A DNA stretch of 64,000 nt from Sisyra terminalis (GCA_958496175.1 OY292277.1:5146001-5210000), one strand, 5' to 3'; shown: positions 13,049 through 25,108, counted from the stretch's first letter. The notes: generated by a model not told the origin, from the sequence alone. Translations and numbers: made by a program.

Positions 13049-14388
13049 GTGGTTTGTTTGGGGAAAAAATTTCTCAGCACGTACAGATGGACTTATACTT
13101 TCGATTGGCACCCTTAAAATTTTTTTTTTTTATTTGACGATTTTCGAGAAAAATCAACGATGGTTAACCCATGGTTTTTTTTGACGAAAAATCTTTTTGT
13201 TTCGAAATCAAAAAATATTATTATATCATCGTTCTAGACATTGTTGCGAACCCGAAACTGCCTTTGGTTCGAAAATCATCCCTTATATAACGAAGGTACA
13301 TGCAATTGTTGAAGAAGCCACATTCGTCTCTCCCTCTTAGTGGGAAGTGTTCATCCCTTAATCTGCCTGTTCATCCCTTAAACGTGGTTTGTTTGGGGAA
13401 AAATTTGCTCAGCACGAACAGATGGACTTATACTTTCGATTGGCACCCTTAAAAATTTTTTTTTTTAATTGACGATTTTCGAGAAAAATCATCGATGGTT
13501 AACCCATGGTTTTTTTTGACGAAAAATCTTTTTGTTTCGAAATCAAAAAATATTATTATATCAACGTTCTAGACATTGTTGCGAACCCGAAACTGCCTTT
13601 GGTTCGAAAATCATCCCTTATATAACGAAGGTACATGCAATTGTTGAAGAAGCCACATTCGTCTCTCCCTCTTAGTGGGAAGTGTTCATCCCTTAAACTG
13701 CCTGTTCATCCCTTAAACGTGGTTTGTTTGGGGAAAAAATTTCTCAGCACGTTCAGATGGACTTATACTTTCGATTGGCACCCTTAAAAATTTTTTTTTT
13801 TATTTGACGATTTTCGAGAAAAATCAACGATGGTTAACCCATGGTTTTTTTTGACGAAAAATCTTTTTGTTTCGAAATCAAAAAATATTATTATATCATC
13901 GTTCTAGACATTGTTGCGAACCCGAAACTGCCTTTGGTTCGAAAATCATCCCTTATATAACGAAGGTACATGCAATTGTTGAAGAAGCCACATTCGTCTC
14001 TCCCTCTTAGTGGGAAGTGTTCATCCCTTAAACTGCCTGTTCTTCCCTTAAACGTGGTTTGTTTGGGGAAAAATTTGCTCAGCACGTACAGATGGACTTA
14101 TACTTTCGATTGGCACCCTTAAAAATTTTTTTTTTTAATTGACGATTTTCGAGAAAAATCAACGATGGATAACCCATGGTTTTTTCTGACGAAAAATCTT
14201 TTTGTTTCGAAATCGAAAAATATTATTATATCATCGTTCTAGACAATGTTGCGAACCCGAAACTGCCTTTGGTTCGAAAATCATCCCTTATATAACGAAG
14301 GTACATGCAATTGTTGAAGAAGCCACATTCGTCTCTCCCTCTTAGTGGGAAGTGTTCATCCCTTAATCTGCCTGTTCATCCCTTAAAC
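13049..14388 (+). repeat. Mixed monomers between two HORs
   Basis: Four units start at 13049 (f), 13384 (d with 'cacgaacagatgg' and 'aatcatcgatgg'), 13719 (f with 'cacgttcagatgg') and 14054 (d with 'gatggataaccc'). They form no repeat with each other. Similar 'cacgaacag' units occur at 43523, 51566, 53910 and 54916, so this segment samples a subtype that is amplified far downstream. Confidence 0.82.
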
Positions 14389-17300
14389 GTGGTTTGTTTG
14401 GGGAAAAATTTGCTCAGCACGTACAGATGGACTTATACTTTCGATTGGCACCCTTAAAATTTTTTTTTTTTATTTGACGATTTTCGAGAAAAATCAACGA
14501 TGGTTAACCCATGGTTTTTTTTGACGAAAAATCTTTTTGTTTCGAAATCGAAAAATATTTTTATATCATCGTTCTAGACAATGTTGCGAACCCGAAACTG
14601 CCTTTGGTTCGAAAATCATCCCTTATATAACGAAGGTACATGCAATTGTTGAAGAAGCCACATTCGTCTCTCCCTCTTAGTGGGAAGTGTTCATCCCTTA
14701 ATCTGCCTGTTCATCCCTTAAACGTGGTTTGTATGGGGAAAAAATTTCTCAGCTCGTACAGTATGGACTTATACTTTCGATTGGCACCCTTAAAATTTTT
14801 TTTTTTTATTTGACGATTTTCGAGAAAAATCAACGATGGTTAACCCATGGTTTTTTTTGACGAAAAATCTTTTTGTTTCGAAATCGAAAAATATTATTAT
14901 ATCATCGTTCTAGACAATGTTGCGAACCCGAAACTGCCTTTGGTTCGAAAATCATCCCTTATATAACGAAGGTACATGCAATTGTTGAAGAAGCCACATT
15001 CGTCTCTCCCTCTTAGTGGGAGGTGTTCATCCCTTAATCTGCCTGTTCATCCCTTAAACGTGGTTTGTTTGGGGAAAAATTTGCTCAGCACGTACAGATG
15101 GACTTATACTTTCGATTGGCACCCTTAAAAATTTTTTTTTTTATTTGACGATTTTCGAGAAATATCAACGATGGTTAACCCATGGTTTTTTTTGACGAAA
15201 AATCTTTTTGTTTCGAAATCGAAAAATATTATTATATCATCGTTCTTGACATTGTTGCGAACCCGAAACTGCCTTTGGTTCGAAAATCATCCCTTATATA
15301 ACGAAGGTACATGCAATTGTTGAAGAAGCCACATTCGTCTCTCCCTCTTAGTGGGAAGTGTTCATCCCTTAAACTGCCTGTTCATCCCTTAAACGTGGTT
15401 TGTTTGGGGAAAAATGTGCACAGCACGTACAGATGGACTTATACTTTCGATTGGCACCCTTAAAAATTTTTTTTTTAATTGACGATTTTCGAGAAAAATC
15501 AACGATGGTTAACCCATGGTTTTTTTTGACGAAAAATCTTTTTGTTTCGAAATCAAAAAATATTATTATATCATCGTTCTAGACATTGTTGCGAACCCGA
15601 AACTGCCTTTGGTTCGAAAATCATCCCTTATATAACGAAGGTACATGCAATTGTTGAAGAAGCCACATTCGTCTCTCCCTCTTAGTGGGAACTGTTCATC
15701 CCTTAAACTGCCTGTTCATCCCTTAAACGTGGTTTGTTTGGGGAAAAATTTGCTTAGCACGTACAGATGGACTTATACTTTCGATTGGCACCCTTAAAAA
15801 TTTTTTTTTTTTATTTGACGATTTTCGAGAAAAATCAACGATGGTTAACCTATGGTTTTTTTTGACGAAAAATCTTTTTGTTTCGAAATCAAAAAATATT
15901 ATTATATCATCGTTCTAGACATTGTTGCGAACCCGAAACTGCCTTTGGTTCGAAAATCATCCCTTATATAACGAAGGTACATGCAATTGTTGAAGAAGCC
16001 ACATTCGTCTCTCCCTCTTAGTGGGAAGTGTTCATCCCTTAAACTGCCTGTTCATCCCTTAAACGTGGTTTGTTTGGGGAAAAATTTGCTCAGCACGTAC
16101 AGATGGACTTATACTTTCGATTGGCACCCTTAAAAATTTTTTTTTTATTTGACGATTTTCGAGAAAAATCAACGATGGTTAACCTATGGTTTTTTTTGAC
16201 GAAAAATCTTTTTGTTTCGAAATCAAAAAATATTATTATATCATCGTTCTAGACATTGTTGCGAACCCGAAACTGCCTTTGGTTCGAAAATCATCCCTTA
16301 TATAACGAAGGTACATGCAATTGTTGAAGAAGCCACATTCGTCTCTCCTTCTTAGTGGGAAGTGTTCATCCCTTAAACTGCCTGTTCATCCCTTAAACGT
16401 GGTTTGTTTGGGGAAAAATTTGCTCAGCACGTACAGATGGACTTATACTTTCGATTGGCACCCTTAAAAATTTTTATTTTTATATGACGATTTAAGAGAA
16501 AAATCAACGATGGTTAACCCATGGTTTTTTTTGACGAAAAATCTTTTTGTTTCGAAATCGAAAAATATTATTATATCATCGTTCTAGACAATGTTGCGAA
16601 CCCGAAACTGCCTTTGGTTCGAAAATCATCCCTTATATAACGAAGGTACATGCAATTGTTGAAGAAGCCACATTCGTCTCTCCCTCTTAGTGGGAAGTGT
16701 TCATCCCTTAATTTGCCTGTTCATCCCTTAAACGTGGTTTGTTTGGGGAAAAAATTTCTCAGCACGTACAGATGGACTTATACTTTCGATTGGCACCCTT
16801 AAAAATTTTTTTTTTTATTTGACGATTTTCGAGAAAAATCAACGATGGTTAACCTATGGTTTTTTTTGACGAAAAATCTTTTTGTTTCGAAATCAAAAAA
16901 TATTATTATATCATCGTTCTAGACATTGTTGCGTACCCGAAACTGCCTTTGGTTCGAAAATCATCCCTTATATAACGAAGGTACATGCAATTGTTGAAGA
17001 AGCCACATTCGTCTCTCCCTCTTAGTGGGAAGTGTTCATCCCTTAAACTGCCTGTTCATCCCTTAAACGTGGTTTGTTTGGGGAAAAATTTGCTCAGCAC
17101 GTACAGATGGACTTATACTTTCGATTGGCACCCTTAAAAATTTTTATTTTTATATGACGATTTAAGAGAAAAATCAACGATGGTTAACCCATGGTTTTTT
17201 TTGACGAAAAATCTTTTTGTTTCGAAATCGAAAAATATTATTATATCATCGTTCTAGACAATGTTGCGAACCCGAAACTGCCTTTGGTTCGAAAATCATC

Positions 17301-20300
17301 CCTTATATAACGAAGGTACATGCAATTGTTGAAGAAGCCACATTCGTCTCTCCCTCTTAGTGGGAAGTGTTCATCCCTTAAACTGCCTGTTCATCCCTTA
17401 AACGTGGTTTGTTTGGGGAAAAATTTGCTCAGCACGTACAGATGGACTTATACTTTCGATTGGCACCCTTAAAAATTTTTTTTTTATTTGACGATTATCG
17501 AGAAATATCAACGATGGTTAACCCATGGTTTTTTTTGACGAAAAATCTTTTTGTTTCGAAATCGAAAAATATTATTATATCATCGTTCTAGACATTGTTG
17601 CGAACCCGAAACTGCCTTTGGTTCGAAAATCATCCCTTATATAACGAAGGTACATGCAATTGTTGAAGAAGCCACATTCGTCTCTCCCTCTTAGTGGGAA
17701 GTGTTCATCCCTTAAACTGCCTGTTCATCCCTTAAACGTGGTTTGTTTGGGGAAAAATTTGCTCAGCACGTACAGATGGACTTATACTTTCGATTGGCAC
17801 CCTTAAAATTTTTTTTTTTTATTTGACGATTTTCGAGAAAAATCAACGATGGTTAACCCATGGTTTTTTTTGACGAAAAATCTTTTTGTTTCGAAATCGA
17901 AAAATATTATTATATCATCGTTCTAGACAATGTTGCGAACCCGAAACTGCCTTTGGTTCGAAAATCATCCCTTATATAACGAAGGTACATGCAATTGTTG
18001 AAGAAGCCACATTCGTCTCTCCCTCTTAGTGGGAAGTGTTCATCCCTTAAACTGCCTGTTCATCCCTTAAACGTGGTTTGTTTGGGGAAAAATTTGCTCA
18101 GCACGTACAGATGGACTTATACTTTCGATTGGCACCCTTAAAAATTTTTATTTTTATATGACGATTTAAGAGAAAAATCAACGATGGTTAACCCATGGTT
18201 TTTTTTGACGAAAAATCTTTTTGTTTCGAAATCGAAAAATATTATTATATCATCGTTCTAGACAATGTTGCGAACCCGAAACTGCCTTTGGTTCGAAAAT
18301 CATCCCTTATATAACGAAGGTACATGCAATTGTTGAAGAAGCCACATTCGTCTCTCCCTCTTAGTGGGAAGTGTTCATCCCTTAATCTGCCTGTTCATCC
18401 CTTAAACGTGGTTTGTTTGGGGAAAAATTTGCTCAGCACGTACAGATGGACTTATACTTTCGATTGGCACCCTTAAAATTTTTTTTTTTTATTTGACGAT
18501 TTTCGAGAAAAATCAACGATGGTTAACCCATGGTTTTTTTTGACGAAAAATCTTTTTGTTTCGAAATCGAAAAATATTTTTATATCATCGTTCTAGACAA
18601 TGTTGCGAACCCGAAACTGCCTTTGGTTCGAAAATCATCCCTTATATAACGAAGGTACATGCAATTGTTGAAGAAGCCACATTCGTCTCTCCCTCTTAGT
18701 GGGAAGTGTTCATCCCTTAATCTGCCTGTTCATCCCTTAAACGTGGTTTGTATGGGGAAAAAATTTCTCAGCTCGTACAGTATGGACTTATACTTTCGAT
18801 TGGCACCCTTAAAATTTTTTTTTTTTATTTGACGATTTTCGAGAAAAATCAACGATGGTTAACCCATGGTTTTTTTTGACGAAAAATCTTTTTGTTTCGA
18901 AATCGAAAAATATTATTATATCATCGTTCTAGACAATGTTGCGAACCCGAAACTGCCTTTGGTTCGAAAATCATCCCTTATATAACGAAGGTACATGCAA
19001 TTGTTGAAGAAGCCACATTCGTCTCTCCCTCTTAGTGGGAGGTGTTCATCCCTTAATCTGCCTGTTCATCCCTTAAACGTGGTTTGTTTGGGGAAAAATT
19101 TGCTCAGCACGTACAGATGGACTTATACTTTCGATTGGCACCCTTAAAAATTTTTTTTTTTATTTGACGATTTTCGAGAAATATCAACGATGGTTAACCC
19201 ATGGTTTTTTTTGACGAAAAATCTTTTTGTTTCGAAATCGAAAAATATTATTATATCATCGTTCTTGACATTGTTGCGAACCCGAAACTGCCTTTGGTTC
19301 GAAAATCATCCCTTATATAACGAAGGTACATGCAATTGTTGAAGAAGCCACATTCGTCTCTCCCTCTTAGTGGGAAGTGTTCATCCCTTAAACTGCCTGT
19401 TCATCCCTTAAACGTGGTTTGTTTGGGGAAAAATGTGCACAGCACGTACAGATGGACTTATACTTTCGATTGGCACCCTTAAAAATTTTTTTTTTAATTG
19501 ACGATTTTCGAGAAAAATCAACGATGGTTAACCCATGGTTTTTTTTGACGAAAAATCTTTTTGTTTCGAAATCAAAAAATATTATTATATCATCGTTCTA
19601 GACATTGTTGCGAACCCGAAACTGCCTTTGGTTCGAAAATCATCCCTTATATAACGAAGGTACATGCAATTGTTGAAGAAGCCACATTCGTCTCTCCCTC
19701 TTAGTGGGAACTGTTCATCCCTTAAACTGCCTGTTCATCCCTTAAACGTGGTTTGTTTGGGGAAAAATTTGCTTAGCACGTACAGATGGACTTATACTTT
19801 CGATTGGCACCCTTAAAAATTTTTTTTTTTTTATTTGACGATTTTCGAGAAAAATCAACGATGGTTAACCTATGGTTTTTTTTGACGAAAAATCTTTTTG
19901 TTTCGAAATCAAAAAATATTATTATATCATCGTTCTAGACATTGTTGCGAACCCGAAACTGCCTTTGGTTCGAAAATCATCCCTTATATAACGAAGGTAC
20001 ATGCAATTGTTGAAGAAGCCACATTCGTCTCTCCCTCTTAGTGGGAAGTGTTCATCCCTTAAACTGCCTGTTCATCCCTTAAACGTGGTTTGTTTGGGGA
20101 AAAATTTGCTCAGCACGTACAGATGGACTTATACTTTCGATTGGCACCCTTAAAAATTTTTTTTTTATTTGACGATTTTCGAGAAAAATCAACGATGGTT
20201 AACCTATGGTTTTTTTTGACGAAAAATCTTTTTGTTTCGAAATCAAAAAATATTATTATATCATCGTTCTAGACATTGTTGCGAACCCGAAACTGCCTTT

Positions 20301-20753
20301 GGTTCGAAAATCATCCCTTATATAACGAAGGTACATGCAATTGTTGAAGAAGCCACATTCGTCTCTCCTTCTTAGTGGGAAGTGTTCATCCCTTAAACTG
20401 CCTGTTCATCCCTTAAACGTGGTTTGTTTGGGGAAAAATTTGCTCAGCACGTACAGATGGACTTATACTTTCGATTGGCACCCTTAAAAATTTTTATTTT
20501 TATATGACGATTTAAGAGAAAAATCAACGATGGTTAACCCATGGTTTTTTTTGACGAAAAATCTTTTTGTTTCGAAATCGAAAAATATTATTATATCATC
20601 GTTCTAGACAATGTTGCGAACCCGAAACTGCCTTTGGTTCGAAAATCATCCCTTATATAACGAAGGTACATGCAATTGTTGAAGAAGCCACATTCGTCTC
20701 TCCCTCTTAGTGGGAAGTGTTCATCCCTTAAACTGCCTGTTCATCCCTTAAAC
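14389..20753 (+). repeat. 12-mer HOR, 4019 bp
   Basis: Copy 1 is 14389-18407, twelve monomers. Copy 2 begins at 18408 and follows through 20419 at a shift of 4019-4020 bp. Shared rare features are 'aaatatttttata' (14389/18408), 'ggtttgtatgggg' plus 'agctcgtacagtatgg' (14724/18743), 'gggaggtgttc' (end of 14724/18743), 'aaaaatgtgcacagc' (15395/19414) and 'tctccttcttag' (end of 16065/20085). After 20419 the copy skips to the equivalent of 17404 (shift 3350), so two monomers are missing. The skip falls between two near-identical 'tatatgacgatttaag' units (16399 and 17069), a simple unequal-exchange deletion. Confidence 0.93.
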
Positions 20754-22761
20754 GTGGTTTGTTTGGGGAAAAATTTGCTCAGCACGTACAGATGGACTTA
20801 TACTTTCGATTGGCACCCTTAAAAATTTTTTTTTTATTTGACGATTATCGAGAAATATCAACGATGGTTAACCCATGGTTTTTTTTGACGAAAAATCTTT
20901 TTGTTTCGAAATCGAAAAATATTATTATATCATCGTTCTAGACATTGTTGCGAACCCGAAACTGCCTTTGGTTCGAAAATCATCCCTTATATAACGAAGG
21001 TACATGCAATTGTTGAAGAAGCCACATTCGTCTCTCCCTCTTAGTGGGAAGTGTTCATCCCTTAAACTGCCTGTTCATCCCTTAAACGTGGTTTGTTTGG
21101 GGAAAAATTTGCTCAGCACGTACAGATGGACTTATACTTTCGATTGGCACCCTTAAAAATTTTTTTTTTTATTTGACGATTTTCGAGAAAAATCAACGAT
21201 GGTTAACCTATGGTTTTTTTTGACGAAAAATCTTTTTGTTTCGAAATCAAAAAATATTATTATATCATCGTTCTAGACATTGTTGCGAACCCGAAACTGC
21301 CTTTGGTTCGAAAATCATCCCTTATATAACGAAGGTACATGCAATTGTTGAAGAAGCCACATTCGTCTCTCCCTCTTAGTGGGAAGTGTTCATCCCTTAA
21401 ACTGCCTGTTCATCCCTTAAACGTGGTTTGTTTGGGGAAAAATTTGCTCAGCACGTACAGATGGACTTATACTTTCGATTGGCACCCTTAAAAATTTTTA
21501 TTTTTATATGACGATTTAAGAGAAAAATCAACGATGGTTAACCCATGGTTTTTTTTGACGAAAAATCTTTTTGTTTCGAAATCGAAAAATATTATTATAT
21601 CATCGTTCTAGACAATGTTGCGAACCCGAAACTGCCTTTGGTTCGAAAATCATCCCTTATATAACGAAGGTACATGCAATTGTTGAAGAAGCCACATTCG
21701 TCTCTCCCTCTTAGTGGGAAGTGTTCATCCCTTAATTTGCCTGTTCATCCCTTAAACGTGGTTTGTTTGGGGAAAAAATTTCTCAGCACGTACAGATGGA
21801 CTTATACTTTCGATTGGCACCCTTAAAAATTTTTTTTTTTATTTGACGATTTTCGAGAAAAATCAACGATGGTTAACCTATGGTTTTTTTTGACGAAAAA
21901 TCTTTTTGTTTCGAAATCAAAAAATATTATTATATCATCGTTCTAGACATTGTTGCGAACCCGAAACTGCCTTTGGTTCGAAAATCATCCCTTATATAAC
22001 GAAGGTACATGCAATTGTTGAAGAAGCCACATTCGTCTCTCCCTCTTAGTGGGAAGTGTTCATCCCTTAAACTGCCTGTTCATCCCTTAAACGTGGTTTG
22101 TTTGGGGAAAAATTTGCTCAGCACGTACAGATGGACTTATACTTTCGATTGGCACCCTTAAAAATTTTTATTTTTATATGACGATTTAAGAGAAAAATCA
22201 ACGATGGTTAACCCATGGTTTTTTTTGACGAAAAATCTTTTTGTTTCGAAATCGAAAAATATTATTATATCATCGTTCTAGACAATGTTGCGAACCCGAA
22301 ACTGCCTTTGGTTCGAAAATCATCCCTTATATAACGAAGGTACATGCAATTGTTGAAGAAGCCACATTCGTCTCTCCCTCTTAGTGGGAAGTGTTCATCC
22401 CTTAAACTGCCTGTTCATCCCTTAAACGTGGTTTGTTTGGGGAAAAATTTGCTCAGCTCGTACAGATGGACTTATACTTTCGATTGGCACCCTTAAAAAT
22501 TTTTTTTTTATTTGACGATTATCGAGAAATATCAACGATGGTTAACCCATGGTTTTTTTTGACGAAAAATCTTTTTGTTTCGAAATCGAAAAATATTATT
22601 ATATCATCGTTCTTGACATTGTTGCGAACCCGAAACTGCCTTTGGTTCGAAAATCATCCCTTATATAACGAAGGTACATGCAATTGTTGAAGAAGCCACA
22701 TTCGTCTCTCCCTCTTAGTGGGAAGTGTTCATCCCTTAAACTGCCTGTTCATCCCTTAAAC
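20754..22761 (+). repeat. Rearranged echo of the 12-mer HOR
   Basis: The six units at 20754, 21088, 21423, 21758, 22093 and 22428 reuse parts of the 12-mer. 20754 and 22428 match 17404 ('acgattatcgagaaatatc'). The pairs 21088+21423 and 21758+22093 repeat the order of 16734+17069: a 'cctatgg' unit, then a 'tatatgac' unit. The rare 'cttaatttgcc' of 16711 recurs at 21735. 'cctatgg' monomers are confined to about 15.8-21.9 kb. Confidence 0.88.
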
Positions 22762-23835
22762 GTGGTTTGTTTGGGGAAAAAATTTCTCAGCTCGTACAGT
22801 ATGGACTTATACTTTCGATTGGCACCCTTAAATTTTTTTTTTTTTATTTGACGATTTTCGAGAAAAATCAACGATGGTTAACCCATGGTTTTTTTTGACG
22901 AAAAATCGTTTTGTTTCGAAATCGAAAAATATTATTATATCATCGTTCTAGACAATGTTGCGAACCCGAAACTGCCTTTGGTTCGAAAATCATCCCTTAT
23001 ATAACGAAGGTACATGCAATTGTTGAAGAAGCCACATTCGTCTCTCCCTCTTAGTGGGAAGTGTTCATCCCTTAATCTGCCTGTTCATCCCTTAAACGTG
23101 GTTTGTTTGGGGAAAAAATTTCTCAGCACGTTCAGATGGACTTATACTTTCGATTGGCACCCTTAAAAATTTTTTTTTTTATTTGACGATTTTCGAGAAA
23201 TATCAACGACGGTTAACCCATGGTTTTTTTTGACGAAAAATCTTTTTGTTTCGAAATCGAAAAATATTATTATATCATCGTTCTAGACATTGTTGCGAAC
23301 CCGAAACTGCCTTTGGTTCGAAAATCATCCCTTATATAACGAAGGTACATGCAATTGTTGAAGAAGCCACATTCGTCTCTCCCTCTTAGTGGGAAGTGTT
23401 CATCCCTTAAACAGCCTGTTCATCCCTTAAACGTGGTTTGTTTGGGGAAAAAATTTCTCAGCACGTACAGTATGGACTTATACTTTCGATTGGCACCCTT
23501 AAAAATTTTTTTTTTTATTTGACGATTTTCGAGAAAAATCAACGATGGTTAACCCATGGTTTTTTTTGACGAAAAATCTTTTTGTTTCGAAATCAAAAAA
23601 TATTATTATATCATCGTTCTAGACATTGTTGCGAACCCGAAACTGCCTTTGGTTCGAAAATCATCCCTTATATAACGAAGGTACATGCAATTGTTGAAGA
23701 AGCCACATTCGTCTCTCCCTCTTAGTGGGAAGTGTTCATCCCTTAAACTGCCTGTTCATCCCTTAAACGTGGTTTGTTTGGGGAAAAATTTGCACAGCAC
23801 GTACAGATGGACTTATACTTTCGATTGGCACCCTT

Positions 23836-23850
23836 AAAAATTTTTTTTTT
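23836..23850 (+). repeat. A5-T10 homopolymer tract of the monomer
   Basis: 'aaaaa' is followed by ten T, then 'aattgacg'. The equivalent tract in other monomers is A3-A7 plus T8-T12 followed by 'atttgacg' or 'aattgacg'. It accounts for most of the 332-337 bp monomer length range. Replication slippage is the likely source, though homopolymer sequencing error cannot be excluded for single-T differences. Long dA:dT tracts are known to be stiff and to disfavour nucleosomes. Confidence 0.85.
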
Positions 23851-23857
23851 AATTGAC

Positions 23858-23874
23858 GATTTTCGAGAAAAATC
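23858..23874. other. Short dyad, gatttt / aaaatc
   Basis: A 6-bp inverted repeat with a 5-base spacer containing 'cgaga' lies just after the T tract. It is changed in the 'tatatgacgatttaagag' variant monomers, where the left arm is lost, so it is not strictly preserved. A structural role is possible but unproven. Confidence 0.5.
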
Positions 23875-23878
23875 AACG

Positions 23879-23893
23879 ATGGTTAACCCATGG
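23879..23893. other. Near-palindrome with HpaI and NcoI sites
   Basis: The stretch reads 'atggttaacccatgg': the 8-bp palindrome 'ggttaacc' overlaps 'ccatgg'. It is intact in nearly all monomers. Exceptions include 'cctatgg' in monomers between about 15.8 and 21.9 kb and 'gattaaccgatgg' near 29.2, 33.2, 34.9 and 39.9 kb. Digestion at these sites should give a 335-bp ladder with local gaps. Confidence 0.75.
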
Positions 23894-23965
23894 TTTTTTT
23901 TGACGAAAAATCTTTTTGTTTCGAAATCAAAAAATATTATTATATCATCGTTCTAGACATTGTTG

Positions 23966-23990
23966 CGAACCCGAAACTGCCTTTGGTTCG
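23966..23990. other. Inverted repeat cgaacc / ggttcg, 13-base loop
   Basis: A 6-bp inverted repeat (23966-23971 and 23985-23990) flanks 13 bases in the most conserved, GC-richer part of the unit. Substitutions that break it are few but visible: 'ggatcg' in a set of monomers (for example 8702, 28123, 31136, 36492), 'acgaacc' at 51093, 53769, 54438 and 58463, and 'gcttcg' near 54798. The broken arms are not compensated on the other side, so selection on pairing is not supported. Confidence 0.5.
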
Positions 23991-24065
23991 AAAATCATCC
24001 CTTATATAACGAAGGTACATGCAATTGTTGAAGAAGCCACATTCGTCTCTCCCTCTTAGTGGGAA

Positions 24066-24102
24066 CTGTTCATCCCTTAAACTGCCTGTTCATCCCTTAA
24101 AC
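24066..24102 (+). repeat. Intra-monomer direct repeat, 20-bp period
   Basis: The monomer end contains 'ctgttcatcccttaaac' at 24066-24082 and again at 24086-24102, separated by 'tgc'. In units reading 'aagtg' instead of 'aactg', the match is 16 bp. The same pair ends essentially every monomer in the window. The first copy varies more (ctcttaaac, cacttaaac, cttaatctg, cttaacctg, attgcc, acagcc), whereas the second changes mainly to 'cataaac'. It looks like an old short tandem duplication fixed in the founder monomer. Confidence 0.92.
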
Positions 24103-25108
24103 GTGGTTTGTTTGGGGAAAAATTTGCTTAGCACGTACAGATGGACTTATACTTTCGATTGGCACCCTTAAAAATTTTTTTTTTTTATTTGACGATTTTC
24201 GAGAAAAATCAACGATGGTTAACCCATGGTTTTTTTTGAAGAAAAATCTTTTTGTTTCGAAATCAAAAAATATTATTATATCATCGTTCTAGACATTGTT
24301 GCGAACCCGAAACTGCCTTTGGTTCGAAAATCATCCCTTATATAACGAAGGTACATGCAATTGTTGAAGAAGCCACATTCGTCTCTCCCTCTTAGTGGGA
24401 AGTGTTCATCCCTTAAACTGCCTGTTCATCCCTTAAACGTGGTTTGTTTGGGGAAAAATTTGCTCAGCACGTACAGATGGACTTATACTTTCGATTGGCA
24501 CCCATAAAAATTTTTTTTTTTATTTGACGATTTTCGAGAAATATCAACGATGGTTAACCCATGGTTTTTTTTGACGAAAAATCTTTTTGTTTCGAAATCG
24601 AAAAATATTATTATATCATCGTTCTTGACATTGTTGCGAACCCGAAACTGCCTTTGGTTCGAAAATCATCCCTTATATAACGAAGGTACATGCAATTGTT
24701 GAAGAAGCCACATTCGTCTCTCCCTCTTAGTGGGAAGTGTTCATCCCTTAAACTGCCTGTTCATCCCTTAAACGTGGTTTGTTTGGGGAAAAAATTTCTC
24801 AGCACGTACAGATGGACTTATACTTTCGATTAGCACCCTTAAAAATTTTTTTTTTTATTTGACGATTTTCGAGAAAAATCAACGATGGTTAACCCATGGT
24901 TTTTTTTGAAGAAAAATCTTTTTGTTTCGAAATCAAAAAATATTATTATATCATCGTTCTAGACATTGTTGCGAACCCGAAACTGCCTTTGGTTCGAAAA
25001 TCATCCCTTATATAACGAAGGTACATGCAATTGTTGAAGAAGCCACATTCGTCTCTCCCTCTTAGTGGGAACTGTTCATCCCTTAAACTGCCTGTTCATC
25101 CCTTAAAC

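Larger units (their letters stand above)
23769..24102 (+). repeat. Representative satellite monomer (334 bp)
   Basis: This unit is chosen to describe the layout. Offsets 1-67 hold the phase word, a variable segment (subtype-defining, here 'aaaaatttgcacagc') and a conserved stretch containing 'acgtacagatgg'. Offsets 68-82 are an A5-T10 tract. Offsets 83-190 are AT-rich with dyads, a T8 run and 'aaaaaatattattata'. Offsets 190-290 are more GC-rich and hold the conserved 'gcgaacccgaaac' and 'ggttcgaaaatc'. Offsets 298-334 contain two direct copies of a 17-bp motif. By hand count 121 of 334 bases are G or C (36%), with 14 CpG including the junction to the next unit. Subtypes named elsewhere by the segment after the phase word: a, ttcactcagc; b, tttgttcagc; c, aaatatttgcacagc; d, tttgctcagc; e, tttgcacagc; f, aaaaaatttctcagc; h, tttgcttagc. 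The phase is arbitrary. Confidence 0.93.
22762..25108 (+). repeat. Superblock copy 1, left part
   Basis: Order: 22762 (f, 'agctcgtacagtatgg'), 23098 (f, with rare 'caacgacgg' and 'aaacagcctg'), 23433 (f, 'gtatgg'), 23769 (e with 'aattgacg'), 24103 (h), 24439 (d) and 24774 (f). Units 24103 and 24774 share 'tttgaagaaaaatc', 671 bp apart. The run cgacgg/acagcc unit, gtatgg unit, e, h is found again near 45 kb and, with one added unit, near 56 kb. Confidence 0.87.

Noticed and set aside
23966..23990. CENP-B box in the monomer
   Set aside because: I looked on both strands for TTCG-N4-A-N2-CGGG. The nearest word (minus strand, across 'gcgaaccc' and 'acattgttg') has TTCG and the A but lacks CGGG. 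No canonical box is present.
23966..23990. Selected hairpin at cgaacc/ggttcg
   Set aside because: Mutations in either arm ('ggatcg', 'acgaacc', 'gcttcg') are not matched by compensating changes, so conserved pairing is not supported.
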